NCBI GenBank assembly: GCA_033675265.1
Contig: JAUJYZ010000007.1
Coordinates: forward strand, 1 to 64,000
DNA from: Actinostola sp. cb2023
Lineage: Eukaryota > Cnidaria > Anthozoa > Actiniaria > Actinostolidae
Length of the DNA: 64,000 bases
Reading direction: 5' to 3'
Every line of letters begins with the position of its first letter. The stretch's first letter is position 1. Shown one piece after another: positions 32,401 through 42,624 of this stretch. The notes below the pieces were generated by a model. That model saw nothing but the letters and a program-made list of their open reading frames with translations. It was not told the origin of the DNA and ran no database searches. Position numbers and translations under genes: made by a program.

Positions 32401-34963
32401 ATGGGATGAGAAAGGATGGGAAATGAACAAACGAACGGAAAAGAGTTATGAATATATGGGATGAGAAAGGATGGGAGATGAACAAACGAACGGAAAAGAG
32501 TTATGAATATATGGGATGAGAAAGGATGGGAGATGAACAAACGAACGGAAAAGAGTTATGAATATATGGGATGAGAAAGGATGGGAGATGAACAAACGAA
32601 CGGAAAAGAGTTATGAATATATGGGATGAGAAAGGATGGGAGATGAACAAACGATCGGAAAAGAGTTAAGAATATATGGGATGAGAAAGGATGGGAGATG
32701 AACAAACGATCGGAAAAGAGTTATGAATATATGGGATGAGAAAGGATGGGAAATGAACAAACGAACGGAAAAGAGTTATGAATATATGGGATGAGAAAGG
32801 ATGGGAGATGAACAAACGAACGGAAAAGAGTTATGAATATATGGGATGAGAAAGGATGGGAGATGAACAAACGAACGGAAAAGAGTTATGAATATATGGG
32901 ATGAGAAAGGATGGGAGATGAACAAACGAACGGAAAAGAGTTATGAATATATGGGATGAGAAAGGATGGGAGATGAACAAACGATCGGAAAAGAGTTAAG
33001 AATATATGGGATGAGAAAGGATGGGAAATGAACAAACGAACGGGAAAGAGTTATGAATATATGGGATGAGAAAGGATGGGAAATGAACAAACGAACGGAA
33101 AAGAGTTATGAATACATGGGATGAGAAAGGATGGGAGATGAACAAACGAACGGGAAAGAGTTATGAATACATGGGATGAGAAAGGATGGGAAATGAACAA
33201 ACGAACGGAAAAGAGTTATGAATATATGGGATGAGAAAGGATGGGAGATGAACAAACGAACGGAAAAGAGTTATGAATACATGGGATGAGAAAGGAAGAC
33301 AGATATACAGACGGGTTGAAGGATGGTGCTAAGAAGGGACATACACTTGTCATTTCACTATAACTAAACCCATCTTTTCTAACTACTTATTGTGTTTACC
33401 TCTAGTCACTAGGCATTGTATTACGTGATATCATAACTGGTGAAACAAGTTTATGGATCATCTCGGAAGCCCTGGATGCTGTATTTGATACCTTCGCAGA
33501 TGGTCCCCTCGTTAATGCCGTCATGTGCTCCATTGGATTACTAACCAACCTACAACAACTTGTTCCAGTCCTCAAAGCAAGGGTAAGCATTGCAAATGAC
33601 CCCTGTGACTACTCCTGTGTGTATTCGCCTTTACCTAGGTGAGTGGAAGACTGGATTCGAATGGTGACCGCAAAGCATCTATGGATTGTGTAGATAGACA
33701 GGGCCGATGTATTTAATGTACTCTGGAGCTTAAATGGCCACGGCACAGAATATCCTTACCTTTCCCTGATCTGAAAAACTTCTGTTACATAAGCACGCCA
33801 TGTTTGAATTTGTCCATCAAACAATCCATAGATGTTTTGCAGTCGCGATTCTAACCTAGCGGCTTCCAGTCGTTTAGCAACATGCGAATTGGAAAGATTT
33901 AGACGCACTCCCTACCATCATTAAGGAGAGGGGTGTAATAATTACTCTTTGAAAGGGTTCCCTGGACTGATTGTCGTTGTGAGGAGTTGAGGAGAAGTTG
34001 GGAAATCAGACATCGAGACCGTTTTGCTTGTAATTTCATGCTCCCCTCCCTGGGTTTTGAATCCTTAATTTTTCACTTATGCCACAGTTTCCCTTTCCCC
34101 TTCCAGCAAGAATTGTGAAAGTAATGGATGCGAGAGTAGAAGGGAATGGAGAGGTCAAACTGCGAAAGGAAAATGACGAATTCCCAACATTCAAATTGCA
34201 AAGTCCCTCTGCTCTTTATCAAGGCTCAGCCCACCCTATTCCTAACCTGTATGGGGAGGGGGAGATCCTACACTTCCTCCCACACCCCTCGACTACTCCA
34301 ACCAAGGCCACCCAAACAAATTTTGAATCAAATTTTCTAATCACATTTGTGACGCTGAATAACAGAATGATGTCGAATTCTGCGAATTTAAACTGTTTCT
34401 TGTTGACTCGAATCCCAACATACAAATATGCACAGTCATTTGCTCTTTATCTGGCCGCCACGAAATGTCTATCCTAGCAATATATCGGGGAGGGGTAATT
34501 AAATACACTATTTTGAGTTTTCTAACTTATCGAATACTCAAAATTTACAGGCCACCCAAACGTAAGACTAAAATAAACATTATTCTAAATATTTGAACTT
34601 TGTGGCGTTAACCCGCTTTAAGGGGAATTTTCGATGTTTAATTACCCATAATGCACCCGATATATTGATATTTCGTTGTTCACTTTTTGCAAATGACTGT
34701 ACATACACATATAAAGTAAAATATATGCTTTTAAAGCGAAAATTTGAAAATTTGTGCAGATTCTATTGTTTAAATACTCAATTGTGATTGGATAATTTGT
34801 ATGAAAATTTGTTTGGGTGGCCTTGGTTGGTGTAGTCACACTGTAACGTTGTTTGTTTTAGGTTAAAAGCGAGAAACGGTCTTTAGGAGACAACTATCCT
34901 GTAGTCGACGCTGCAAGAACCAACTTATCAAGATTTCTCAAGTACAAAGCGAAAGGACATTAG
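23538..34963 (+). CDS. HEATR3: HEAT repeat-containing protein 3 (Syo1-like), 14 exons, complete
   Basis: The HEATR3/Syo1 family co-imports ribosomal proteins uL18 (RPL5) and uL5 (RPL11) into the nucleus for 5S RNP assembly. Exons are 23538-23672, 25103-25275, 26988-27075, 27408-27511, 27838-27947, 28439-28725, 28901-28976, 29075-29178, 29259-29404, 29819-29955, 30742-30839, 31315-31458, 33406-33582 and 34862-34963. All have GT-AG borders and compatible phases, totalling 1881 bases or 626 residues, slightly shorter than the human protein. Landmarks in order are the basic N-terminus [13 protein letters not shown], armadillo/HEAT helices ([20 protein letters not shown]), TVTEDNP, the acidic loop SDWEEISD with a Glu/Asp-rich stretch, [10 protein letters not shown]...[26 protein letters not shown], and the C-terminal [13 protein letters not shown]. 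Expanded repeats lie in introns 5, 11 and 12. A candidate AATAAA is at 35355-35360. Confidence 0.95.
24088..24763. mobile_element. TIR element in HEATR3 intron 1 with a nested hairpin
   Basis: The left end CCGTAGAATCCCGGTTTTAA and the right end TTATAACTGGGATTCTATGG are inverted repeats, continued by repeated TATAAGCCC words on both sides. Inside, 24164-24372 forms a second large hairpin (GTGCAGATTTATAGCAC/GTGCTATAAATCTGCAC, GGGGACTGATCAGAACA/TGTTCTGATCAGTCCCC). It is non-coding. Confidence 0.75.
25395..25480 (+). mobile_element. LINE/SINE 3-prime tail
   Basis: GTAAAGCGCATCGAGGTTCC followed by ATGCGCTATATAAATACTC and a TTATTATTATT tail is the familiar 3-prime end shape (small stem, then TTA/TTAT repeats) of animal L2/CR1-type LINEs and the SINEs that use them. 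Only the tail is present. Confidence 0.5.
26466..26702. mobile_element. MITE with 19-bp TIRs and internal CTCTCGTAAGCGACCAC repeats
   Basis: GTAATACAGTTGAACCTCC at 26466-26484 is exactly mirrored by GGAGGTTCAACTGTATTAC at 26684-26702. The interior holds three to four tandem copies of a 17-base unit, CTCTCGTAAGCGACCAC, and its inverse GTGGTCGCTTACGGG near the right end. It lies in HEATR3 intron 2. Confidence 0.85.
27576..27784. mobile_element. MITE with AGAGTCGTTTT TIRs in HEATR3 intron 4
   Basis: AGAGTCGTTTTTGTATGAGT at the left is mirrored by ACTCATGAAAACGACTCT at the right. Inner words CCGTGACCGTGCCGTA and ACCGTGACCGTAACTCC also pair. It is 209 bases long and non-coding. Confidence 0.75.
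28003..28408. repeat. (CAGT)n-rich array in HEATR3 intron 5
   Basis: About 400 bases of CAGT tetranucleotides, interrupted by TGTGTCAGTC variants, TTGCAGTCAG and TTAAAGTGTG, with several larger duplications visible inside. It ends only about 30 bases before the acceptor of exon 6. Open frames of Ser/Gln/Val/Cys repeats here are by-products. Confidence 0.95.
30122..30226. repeat. Perfect palindrome with 45-bp arms in HEATR3 intron 10
   Basis: The left arm (30122-30166) begins AAATATGCTCTAAGTTATAC, and the right arm (30182-30226) is its exact reverse complement, with a 15-base spacer. No mismatch is visible. A second, smaller hairpin (AAGAGACCATGAGGGA/TCCCTCATGGTCTCTT) follows at about 30318-30357. 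Confidence 0.9.
30905..31310. repeat. CAT/ATC triplet-rich compound repeat in HEATR3 intron 11
   Basis: Alternating runs of ATCATCATC, ACCATCACTATT and CTTGTTGTTGTC form a higher-order repeat, with CTGTATCTATCACTAATC recurring. It runs up to the polypyrimidine tract of exon 12, so the acceptor itself sits at the edge of the repeat (TTGTTCTTGTTCTAG). Confidence 0.85.
31480..33297. repeat. 1.8-kb minisatellite with 41-bp and 55-bp units in HEATR3 intron 12
   Basis: The first ~500 bases are ~12 copies of a 41-bp unit (AACAAACGAATGGAAAAGAG then TTATGAATACATGGGAAAATG). The remaining ~1.3 kb are ~24 copies of a 55-bp unit, in which the same core is extended by ATGAGAAAGGATGGGAG. Variant bases (AACGATCGG, AAGAGTTAAG) mark sub-blocks that were copied together. 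Confidence 0.95.
33720..34290. other. HEATR3 intron 13, left part; no feature seen
   Basis: Ordinary intronic sequence without recognisable coding or repeat structure. Confidence 0.4.
34291..34837. mobile_element. TIR element in HEATR3 intron 13
   Basis: GACTACTCCAACCAAGGCCA at the left end and TGGCCTTGGTTGGTGTAGTC at the right end are inverted, and pairing continues through CCCAAACAAATTT/AAATTTGTTTGGG to about 32 bases. The 547-bp element has no coding frame. Its right end lies only about 25 bases before the final exon, so it supplies the sequence just upstream of the last acceptor's polypyrimidine tract. Confidence 0.85.
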
Positions 34964-35383
34964 CATATTTTAGTGACTACGCCGCTGACATGACACCCGT
35001 TTCCATGACTACACCGCTGACACGAACGATATCTTAGGAATTCACATCCTTGAGTTTTTTAAGATCATCAAAACTTCCAATCACATTTCAGCTTGCCACG
35101 TGACTCAAACAGTCCTTTCACGAAATGCGTCTCTCCCATTTACCAAAAAGATCCAAAGTCCATGACGTCATTCCAATGTCGTACCTAGTATCTCTCCAAT
35201 GGAAAGACTGGGTGAAAACTACGCGTCGCAGCCTGGGCACCAATATGCTTCGATAGTATATGCTAACGCGAACCACGCGAAATGAACGTAAAAATAGGAC
35301 GATATACTGTTTATATTTTTTGAACCAAAAATCACATCCAAATACATTTATTCGAATAAATATAGATCTAAAGCGCACCAAAG

Positions 35384-35890
35384 CTACGCTTTTGAGATTC
35401 CCTTCCCTTGAGAACTAGCTACGCAATGGCGTCCATGTTGGTTTGGGGGACCATTGATACCTCACTGCTTTTGACTACCTACCAACGCAACATGGCCGCT
35501 ACGCTTTTGAGATTCCCTTCCCCTAAGAACTAGCTACGCAATTGCGTGGCCCATGTGGCTAGTACGCATGGCGTCCATGTTGGTTTGGGGGACCATGGAT
35601 ACTTCACTGTTGAATACCTAGCAACCAACATGGCCGCTACGCTTTTGAGATTCCCTTCCCCTAAGACTAGCTACGCAATGGCGTCCATGTTGGTTTGGGG
35701 GACCATAGATACTTCACTGTTGACTACCTAGCAACCAACATGGCCGCTACGCTTTTGAGATTCCCTTCCCCTAAGAACTAGCTACGCAATGGCGTCCATG
35801 TGGCGTCCACGTTGGTTTGGAGGACCATAGATACTTCACTGTTGAATACCTAGCAACCAACATGGCCGCTACGCTTTTGAGATTCCCTTT
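35384..35890. repeat. Degenerate tandem repeat of ~110-140 bp, five copies
   Basis: TACGCTTTTGAGATTCCCTT recurs at 35384, 35498, 35637, 35748 and 35870, and GGCGTCCATGTTGGTTTGGG follows in each unit. Units differ by small insertions such as a doubled GTGGCGTCC. It lies between the HEATR3 3-prime end and the GPCR gene, and I see no gene in it. Confidence 0.9.
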
Positions 35891-36179
35891 AATAATTCCT
35901 CTAAGTCAAGCATCGCTCATGAATAGTAATGAGGGAAATTTAGACTAAATGTCCCTCGTGCCTAATACAATCATGAGGGAAATTTAGACTAAATGTCGCC
36001 CAGAGGCTCGGGATTTCCACTAAACTTCCCAGCTCGGCTTCGGGGACATTTAATCACTAATATCCCTCAGTGCCAAATACAGCAACATTCCCTTGACTAT
36101 ATGGTGCTTTTATTGTTTTACTATAGGGTCAACCATTGCCAGAAATCAGAGACATTTTGCGTCTACGATTATTTGTGTC

Positions 36180-36600
36180 AGCATTCTTCACATCTGGAGT
36201 GAATTTCAGCTCATTTTAATCATTTTGGGTATTTTCCCCCCCCTTATATGTATGCTGTGACGTGATTGGCTGAACCCAATATTTACAGCCGGAATAATTA
36301 GCTTCAGTTTAGACCAATTAGATTTCTGGCAATACCAGTTTTTTTCCCAGTAGCCGAAAAAAGATGAGAATAAAATAAAAACAGGCGAATAATCCTGAGT
36401 GGTTTTCGTCCATTTCATATTATTTTTCTAACTCCAAATCGGTCATAATTATTCGAACTCGTACAGATGGAGTTGCAGTTTCTTTTAGGGTACACATTTT
36501 GAGGATTTTGGGAACCTGGGAATTTTAAGATGGACTGGACCGATGTCAAACTGGACGATGGAATGAACCGGTTATTATCCAGTTATTGTTTCACTATACA
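36180..36600 (+). repeat. Duplicated flank of the GPCR gene, copy 1
   Basis: The block 36258-36600 (starting GTGATTGGCTGAACCCAATA, then CGAATAATCCTGAGTGG and ATGGAATGAACCGGTTATTA) recurs at 38436-38835 in the same orientation. An adjoining piece, 36180-36250 (CTTCACATCTGGAGTGAATT), recurs at 40855-40930. Copy 1 lies just 3-prime of the GPCR stop codon. Confidence 0.85.
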
Positions 36601-36725
36601 GTTAACAAGGTTGTCAACTAAAGGAGATGTAAGGAAGAAAAGTCCATTGTTGCACAGACTAGTCTTGTCATTCAAACTTCTAAAGACAGCCTTACATTTT
36701 CAGACGTTCTTCCTTCCTCGGTCCA

Positions 36726-37772
36726 TTAGTGACAGCATAGAAGATTGCGTAACATATGACGACACGCCTGGCGAATATCTGTAAACCTTATCAGATAAAT
36801 GACTGGGTTTATACTGGAATTAAGTCCAAAGACGATTACTGCAAAATGTGTAAGGATTTCTTCAGTAAAGAAGCTGAAATACCTTGCGACCAAAAGACTA
36901 CACATTAATGGCAGCTGGCAGAGAACGAGACATCCCAATATGCCCACCATCGTCTTCAAGGTTTTCCTGTATTTCACAACATCAAAGTTCCCGGCCTGTG
37001 ATGGGTTGGGTTGTTGGGCCTGAACTTGTGCTGTGTAACGATGAAGAGTTATGAAGGACTTGATGTAGAAAGTACAGGTTACGAGGAACGACATCAAACC
37101 CATTATTCCTGAAATGATATCCCGATCTCTCAGCGCTATTTCTCGTCTAAAGTACATTGCCAACAACAAGGCCAATAGTAAAACCCACGTTGCCACAATC
37201 GATATCTGAACCCGTTTTCTCGTAACAATGACTCTATATCGGTGTCTTAATCGGAGAGCTAAATATCGGTCAATGCTGATATATGCAGACATGATAAGTG
37301 AAAGGCCAGCAAGCAAGAGTATAGGCAGTTGAAAAAGTTTCATGATTACGCAAAGGCTTTCAATATTCTTCTGCAGGAAAAATAAATCTATCACAATAAA
37401 GAAAGGATGATAGAACAAACCAACCAGAAGATCTGTGAACGCCAAACTTGTTATCAGTAAGTAAGATGGCGTTTGCAGGTTCTGTGATCTCAAGATGCCA
37501 ACGATAATCATTCCATTCCCAAGCGTCGCTGAAATTGCTAGAACGACGTTCAAGAAGATGCCGACAATGAGAGGTTTGTGGAACAATTCAATAGTGTCAA
37601 CAACATCAGATATCAAAGTAAAATCCACACACTTCTCGCTCTGATTCATCTTCGCCGAGCTTGGCCGATAATGTTTGAAAACAGAGAATCTCAATGCAGC
37701 TGGGTCGTTTTGATGGCCATTGTCATGCCTTCCCCTAATTATTTGCTCTCCTGTTGCTTTCACTGATTTCAA
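36726..37772 (-). CDS. Rhodopsin-like (class A) G-protein-coupled receptor, MECA-like features
   Basis: This single-exon 348-residue frame has seven hydrophobic segments (about 69-92, 104-126, 138-164, 187-207, 219-241, 272-298, 310-336). Class-A landmarks are GN at 85-86 (N1.50), LAFTD with Asp114 (D2.50), DRY 168-170, Trp196 (W4.50), Pro288 (P6.50) and NPVIY 332-336. The ligand is unknown. Odd features are Met at position 3.25 (144) instead of Cys, a very short Cys-free second extracellular loop, no proline in TM5, and LCQLP in place of CWxP. Lack of the 3.25 disulfide and of P5.50 is typical of melanocortin/adenosine/cannabinoid-type receptors. Met42 (codon at 37649), followed by the sequon NQS, is a likelier start than Met1, giving an ordinary short N-terminus. 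It ends in LLCCH, a possible palmitoylation site. Confidence 0.85.
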   Translation of the reverse strand: MKSVKATGEQIIRGRHDNGHQNDPAALRFSVFKHYRPSSAKMNQSEKCVDFTLISDVVDTIELFHKPLIVGIFLNVVLAISATLGNGMIIVGILRSQNLQTPSYLLITSLAFTDLLVGLFYHPFFIVIDLFFLQKNIESLCVIMKLFQLPILLLAGLSLIMSAYISIDRYLALRLRHRYRVIVTRKRVQISIVATWVLLLALLLAMYFRREIALRDRDIISGIMGLMSFLVTCTFYIKSFITLHRYTAQVQAQQPNPSQAGNFDVVKYRKTLKTMVGILGCLVLCQLPLMCSLLVARYFSFFTEEILTHFAVIVFGLNSSINPVIYLIRFTDIRQACRHMLRNLLCCH

Positions 37773-37932
37773 AAAAGTGGTATACTTGAAATGAAATGAA
37801 CGAAATTAAACTGTTACGGATTTAATCTTTCCTCACAGCAGCACATCTTTGTGAAGGGACGTTTTGGAGATGAATCTCCTAATTGGTACTATATATGTTG
37901 TCGTACTATATGTTGGTTATATGTTGTCGTAA

Positions 37933-38125
37933 TTTCCATTGTCTGCCGGCCGGTACTCTTATCGACAACGGATGACGCCATAAAATGCTCAAAACTCAAG
38001 TGGAACAACGAGCGTGACGCCATAAACTGTTCAAAACTCAAGTAGTTCGTTGAATTCTACTTGAGTTTTGAACATTTTCTAGCGTCGACGTCATCCGTTG
38101 TCGATAAGGGTACAGACAATGGAAA
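37933..38125. mobile_element. Foldback element upstream of the GPCR
   Basis: TTTCCATTGTCTG...GTACTCTTATCGACAACGGA on the left is mirrored by TCCGTTGTCGATAAGGGTAC then CAGACAATGGAAA on the right; CAAAACTCAAGT/ACTTGAGTTTTG pairs inside. The left arm has a CCGGCCG insertion. It lies within 300 bases of the GPCR start and could affect its promoter. Confidence 0.7.
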
Positions 38126-38435
38126 ACCATGTTCGATTTGATAAATGGCAATAGAGTACTAAAGTGTGACGTCACGAAACAATTAATTTTGCTTTTATAA
38201 ATTTTTGATTTCCAGTTCAGATAGAATATCATGAAAGAAGTTCACACACCAATTTTTTATGACAATCGGTTAAATAGCGGTCAAGATATGGCCAGCTTTG
38301 AATATATAATTTGCCTTAACAAATCACTGTATTAATCTTAACTTTAGGAACTCTATACAAATTGATTATTCTTCAGCACTGAAATGGCTTCCTTGGTTCT
38401 TTGATGTGATTGGCTAGCAAATGAGATGTCTGTTT

Positions 38436-38835
38436 TGTGATTGGCTGAACCCAATATAATGCAATTGCAGATGGAATAATTAGCATACGTTTAAACCAAT
38501 CAGATTTCCTGAAATACCAGTGTTATTAGATTGAATAAAATGCACAGTAAAACAACAAACAACACAAATGTCTGGTTGGAAAATAAACCCAGTAGAGAAA
38601 AAGATGAGAATAAAATAAAAACAGGCGAATAATCCTGAGTAGTTTTCGTCCATTTCAGACTATTTTTCTAACTCCAAATCGGTCAGAATTATTCGAACTC
38701 GTACAGATGGAGTTGCAGTTTCTTCCAGGGTACACATTTTGAGGATTTTCCACGTTTCATAGAAATGGAAAATCGAGAACCGAGGAATCTCCAGATGGAC
38801 TGGAAGATGGAATGAACCGGTTATTATCCAGTTTG
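38436..38835 (+). repeat. Duplicated flank of the GPCR gene, copy 2
   Basis: Direct repeat of 36258-36600 with about 60 extra bases after ACCAGTGTTA (38522-38585). It ends next to a TTAA-bounded transposon (38849). In copy 1 this sequence marks the region 3-prime of a GPCR gene, so copy 2 may be the remains of a neighbouring duplicate whose receptor part is gone. Confidence 0.85.
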
Positions 38836-38848
38836 TGCGATCAGTTAA

Positions 38849-40574
38849 ATGACGCATTTCTGGGTACCCTGTGGATTAGCACGGAAGCGAGGCAATTTCG
38901 GGCACTTGAGGCGGCTTTGTTTACAAAATGTTAGAGGTATGATTTGTTTCTGTACTCAACGATCGAAAAAAGATAGAAAAATACCGTAGATTTTGTTGTT
39001 ACTCCTTCGACATGACTCGGGCATTCATGTGCCGTCTTTGGTTGCCCTAACAGCGAAAGAAAAAAGGTGGCTTGTGTGAAAAAGTGTAAAATTTCAAGCT
39101 ATAAAGAAAGTGAAAGTACCCGAGTCAACAGATTCTTTCCCAAGAACAAGAAAGAAAAGAGAGGTTAAACACCCACTTTCCATCTTATGCTTTTCTTTTA
39201 CAACTCAGATGACGACTCGGTGTCCTTGTCGATTCTTTCCAGGTGAAAAGTAAGTGTTGAAAGCAAGATCAAGCAGCTCTTTCTTCGTACGATTTTTGCC
39301 CGAGTCACTAGTTTGGACACCGTGTACGGTGTAGTAGAAGAAATTCACGTAACTGAACCGGTATTTTCTTAGTTGAAAAATACTCCTTTGTCAAGAAACG
39401 TCGACTATCTACTTTTTCAATCTCCTCAAAAAATGTCGCAGTTCCTCTAATCTTTCCCTTTTCCAATTTGACACCGTCATGTACGACTTTAAACAGGAGC
39501 CATTTTGTCGCAAAGCCGGCGGAATTAATCGAAGTTGCCCGAAATTGCCTCGCTGCCGTGTTATGCATCCGCAGCGGCTTCCCCAGGGATCGACCCCCGG
39601 TGACCCTGGGGGATTTGTCCAAATGCCCTATCAAACCTCATCAAATACCCCTGGGAGTGGGACAGAAATTTTTGACATATCCCCACCCCAGGGGCTACAA
39701 ATAAGGACTCCAGACCATTGATATAACAACAAAGGGGACACTTTATTTCACTGAAATCCTTGCAATTATAGCATATAAATTTGTCCAATTGCCCTATACC
39801 ACTATGACGTAACGGCTTATTTATGAGGGGGACAGAATCGTGAAGAACAATAGAAATTTGAACTAAATCTGCTCTGCTGAGGTTCGCTTGATTTCAAATT
39901 GGCTAGTTTCCACATATTATGTTCATCGATACTTTTCCCACAATATTTACTGTGTTTGGTGACTTTTATCGCTTTCAGACCGTCTGTAAAATACATTTAT
40001 TTGGGAAATCCTTTGTGTTGTTGCTGTTTTGTCCCCCTCTAGCGACCATGATCCTTAGCGTTTAAACAATAGATTGTTTTGATGTGACGTCATAGTGGTA
40101 TAGGGCAATTTTGCTGCCATGCTTCTTTTTACTGATCTTCACACATGGACCATGCATGGTACCTTTGTTGATAAATTCTTCCAATGAATTAGCAATAAAA
40201 GCAGCTTTTCTTCGGGTTCTATCTAAATTCCACGTGTGGAAAACAGGCATGACACTTGCAGTTTTAAGGAATATTTTCACTAGATCAAGTCGCGAAGAAC
40301 AACTCGTGCGTGAACTGTCGTGTACGTTTTGAAAGAACATCCGGGAATCATCGAGAACGTATAAACCGCTGACCTCAAGTTACAAATCCCCAGGGTTTGG
40401 CCCCTGGGTTCGAACTCCTTGAACAAAAGTGATGTTTTCCCCCACACCCTCGGGCAAGAATTTTCTGAAAATCTCGATAAATCCCCCTGGGTTCCCGTGG
40501 GTGCCCCGGGGGTCGATCCCACGGGGAAGCCGCTGATAGATGCATTAATCCACAGGGTACCCAGAAATACGTCA
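38849..40574. mobile_element. 1.73-kb TTAA-bounded DNA transposon with 30+ bp TIRs
   Basis: TGACGCATTTCTGGGTACCC at the left and GGGTACCCAGAAATACGTCA at the right are inverted, extending through CTGTGGATTA/TAATCCACAG. TTAA stands at both borders (38845-38848 and 40575-40578). Further inverted repeats lie inside: GAGGCAATTTCGGGCA near 38890 versus TGCCCGAAATTGCCTC near 39538, GCAGCGGCTTCCCC near 39570 versus GGGGAAGCCGCTG near 40523, and a GTGGTATAGGGCAATT pair. A 49-codon frame at 39022-39168 looks THAP-like. TTAA plus a THAP-type zinc finger would fit the Kolobok superfamily; that class is inferred. Confidence 0.75.
39022..39168 (+). pseudogene. Possible THAP zinc-finger remnant inside the transposon
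   Basis: The frame reads HSCAVFGCPNSERKK, later TRVNRFFPKNKKEKRG, and then stops. C-x-V-x-G-C-x-N near a start followed by an aromatic-Phe-Pro and a basic stretch is the opening pattern of THAP domains, often found in transposases. The later Cys/His ligands are not present in this frame and no initiating ATG precedes it, so at best this is a fragment or one exon. Confidence 0.35.
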
Positions 40575-40576
40575 TT

Positions 40577-42624
40577 AACCGCGAAATGGGCCATTGAAGC
40601 TATGTCAATTTTCTGAAACAGATACTTTATCGTATCACGATTTTTAAGTCACTTTGTTTTATTTTGAGACGTCAATATTTTGTGGTATTGACGTCTCACA
40701 ATTACCGGCGCGCGTGATTGGTTCACCACAGGTAGCCCAAGCTCTACTCATGGCAGCTTTGCCAATCACTTTTTTTGAAAAACCTAAAAACACAATTTCT
40801 CTGAAAATTCTGAATAAAGTTTACTAAAACAAACACAGTGTGTTTTACTATACATTCTTCACATCTGGAGTGAATTTTAGCTCATTTTAATCATTTTGGG
40901 TATTTTCCCCCCCTTTAATATATGTATACTGTAACCGTTTTAGCTTCAGAGTTCGTTGGTAACTCAATAGTCATTGTTTTATCATCTTGTTTGTATTTTG
41001 TGCTCACAGTTTGCTCATTTGATATCTCATAAGTCGCGTAAGAATCTCGCTTGAACTTCAGTGATTTCACTTTAACTCAAGACCGCGGAACGACCTGGTC
41101 CGAAAACGCTCTACGTCTTTTAGTGTAGGTCTACCGCGGACCGCGTGTGCGTTTGTGATGTGAGAGCGTATTAGACATACTTCGGTCTAAGTTTTTTTTC
41201 CACACAATATAAAAACAGAACCTTTTCCCGTGTGCTTATAGTGGAAGATTCTGTACACGTGTCACGTCTTCGATGTATCTCAGCGGCGCATGCGCATTAG
41301 AGGCCGTTTTCAATTTAAGGAACGACCGACCGAGAGAGCTCTGCCTACGAGAGAATGTTTGACGACTAAGAACGAAGAACGGCCTGCAGATTTAGACTCG
41401 GGCCTACGACAGGTAGCCCAAATAAACAGGTAGCCCGAGTAATAATTGTCTGTCGATAGCCCCGAAGGTAACCATAACAACTCTAGCTGAAGTGTGTCTT
41501 GTTTATTTGTTGACATCGCTTTTAACTTAAAAGTTGAACTTTTTTAGCGGAGAATCAATATTAACAACATTTGATATCAACATCTTGTAGCCGAGAAAAG
41601 AAATCAGTAAGAAACAATGTTATTTTAGGCACGGTGAAGTGAGTGAGTTATGAGAACCGTGCAGCTAGTGAGAAACAAACAGGAAAACACAAGAGGCGAG
41701 GAAATGAGCTTGCATTCAAGGAAATATCATACGGCTAACGACCACTTATCTGATGAAAATTCAAAAGGACTGGAAAAATAACACTGAAAAACAACTTTCA
41801 ATATGTCACAAATGAGTGAATCTTGAACTCTTTTCATACTGGATTATCGGTTTGGTTAATGAAGCAAGTATAGACTAAACGCAAACCTTTTAGACTATTG
41901 ATCTCAGCATAGTAAACAAAAAGCTCCACCTACGGCTCGACTCAGTATTCATGTAGTGTTAGTGAGTGAGTACCATTTGTTTAACATTGCAAAATGCAAA
42001 TACTAAACATGCTAAAAGCCATGCTGTCGTGCATTAACCGTTACTGATAAAATGAGTGGGCGGAATGAGTCTTGATCGAATTCTAATTTTAAGTAATGCT
42101 TTATAAAGCATAATGCAAACCGAGTATTGGAAGTCTATATTGACTGACAAATCTAGTGAAGTTGAACTCCTCGCGCGATCGGTAATTTTGCATTCATTTT
42201 CTCATTTTGTCTTTCATTTCTTCATCATCTTTTTCACATTTAACGATTTTTCCTCTATTGTTTATAGTTTTCCACTTCTTGACTATTTTAAGTTTCCGGA
42301 AAAAAGAAAGTCGGGAAGCTTTGCAAAGCTCATTATACCAATTATGGTGGGTCGTTTGGCCAATATATCTGAGATGAATAATTATAGTATAGATAGATGG
42401 CTCTCGACAATTGAGCGTACTTTGAGAGGAATATGGGATTAAGAATGCTAGCCAATCAATTGGGTTTGAATTACGACAGCTTTTAAGCTCCTTGAAAGGC
42501 GTATTGTGGAAGGGGATTTATTTCGGCTACGACATTGATTGGAAACGAATGAATTGCAGTGAAACATCTTCCGTTCTGGATACAGAATTAAATCGTTACC
42601 AATCGCAGGATATAATAGACGCCA
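40577..42624. other. Intergenic, no gene recognised
   Basis: Contains the third copy of the CATCTGGAGTGAATTTTAGC block (40855-40930) and short unsupported open frames. The last few hundred bases are the presumed promoter of the gene starting at 42625. Confidence 0.4.

Noticed and set aside
36530..36784. 84-codon plus-strand frame next to the GPCR
   Set aside because: It overlaps the GPCR coding strand and the duplicated flank; the duplicate at 38.8 kb does not keep the frame.
42113..42442. 109-codon plus-strand frame before unknown gene B
   Set aside because: Its composition is that of random AT-rich sequence, it has no family resemblance, and no splice connection to the next gene is evident.
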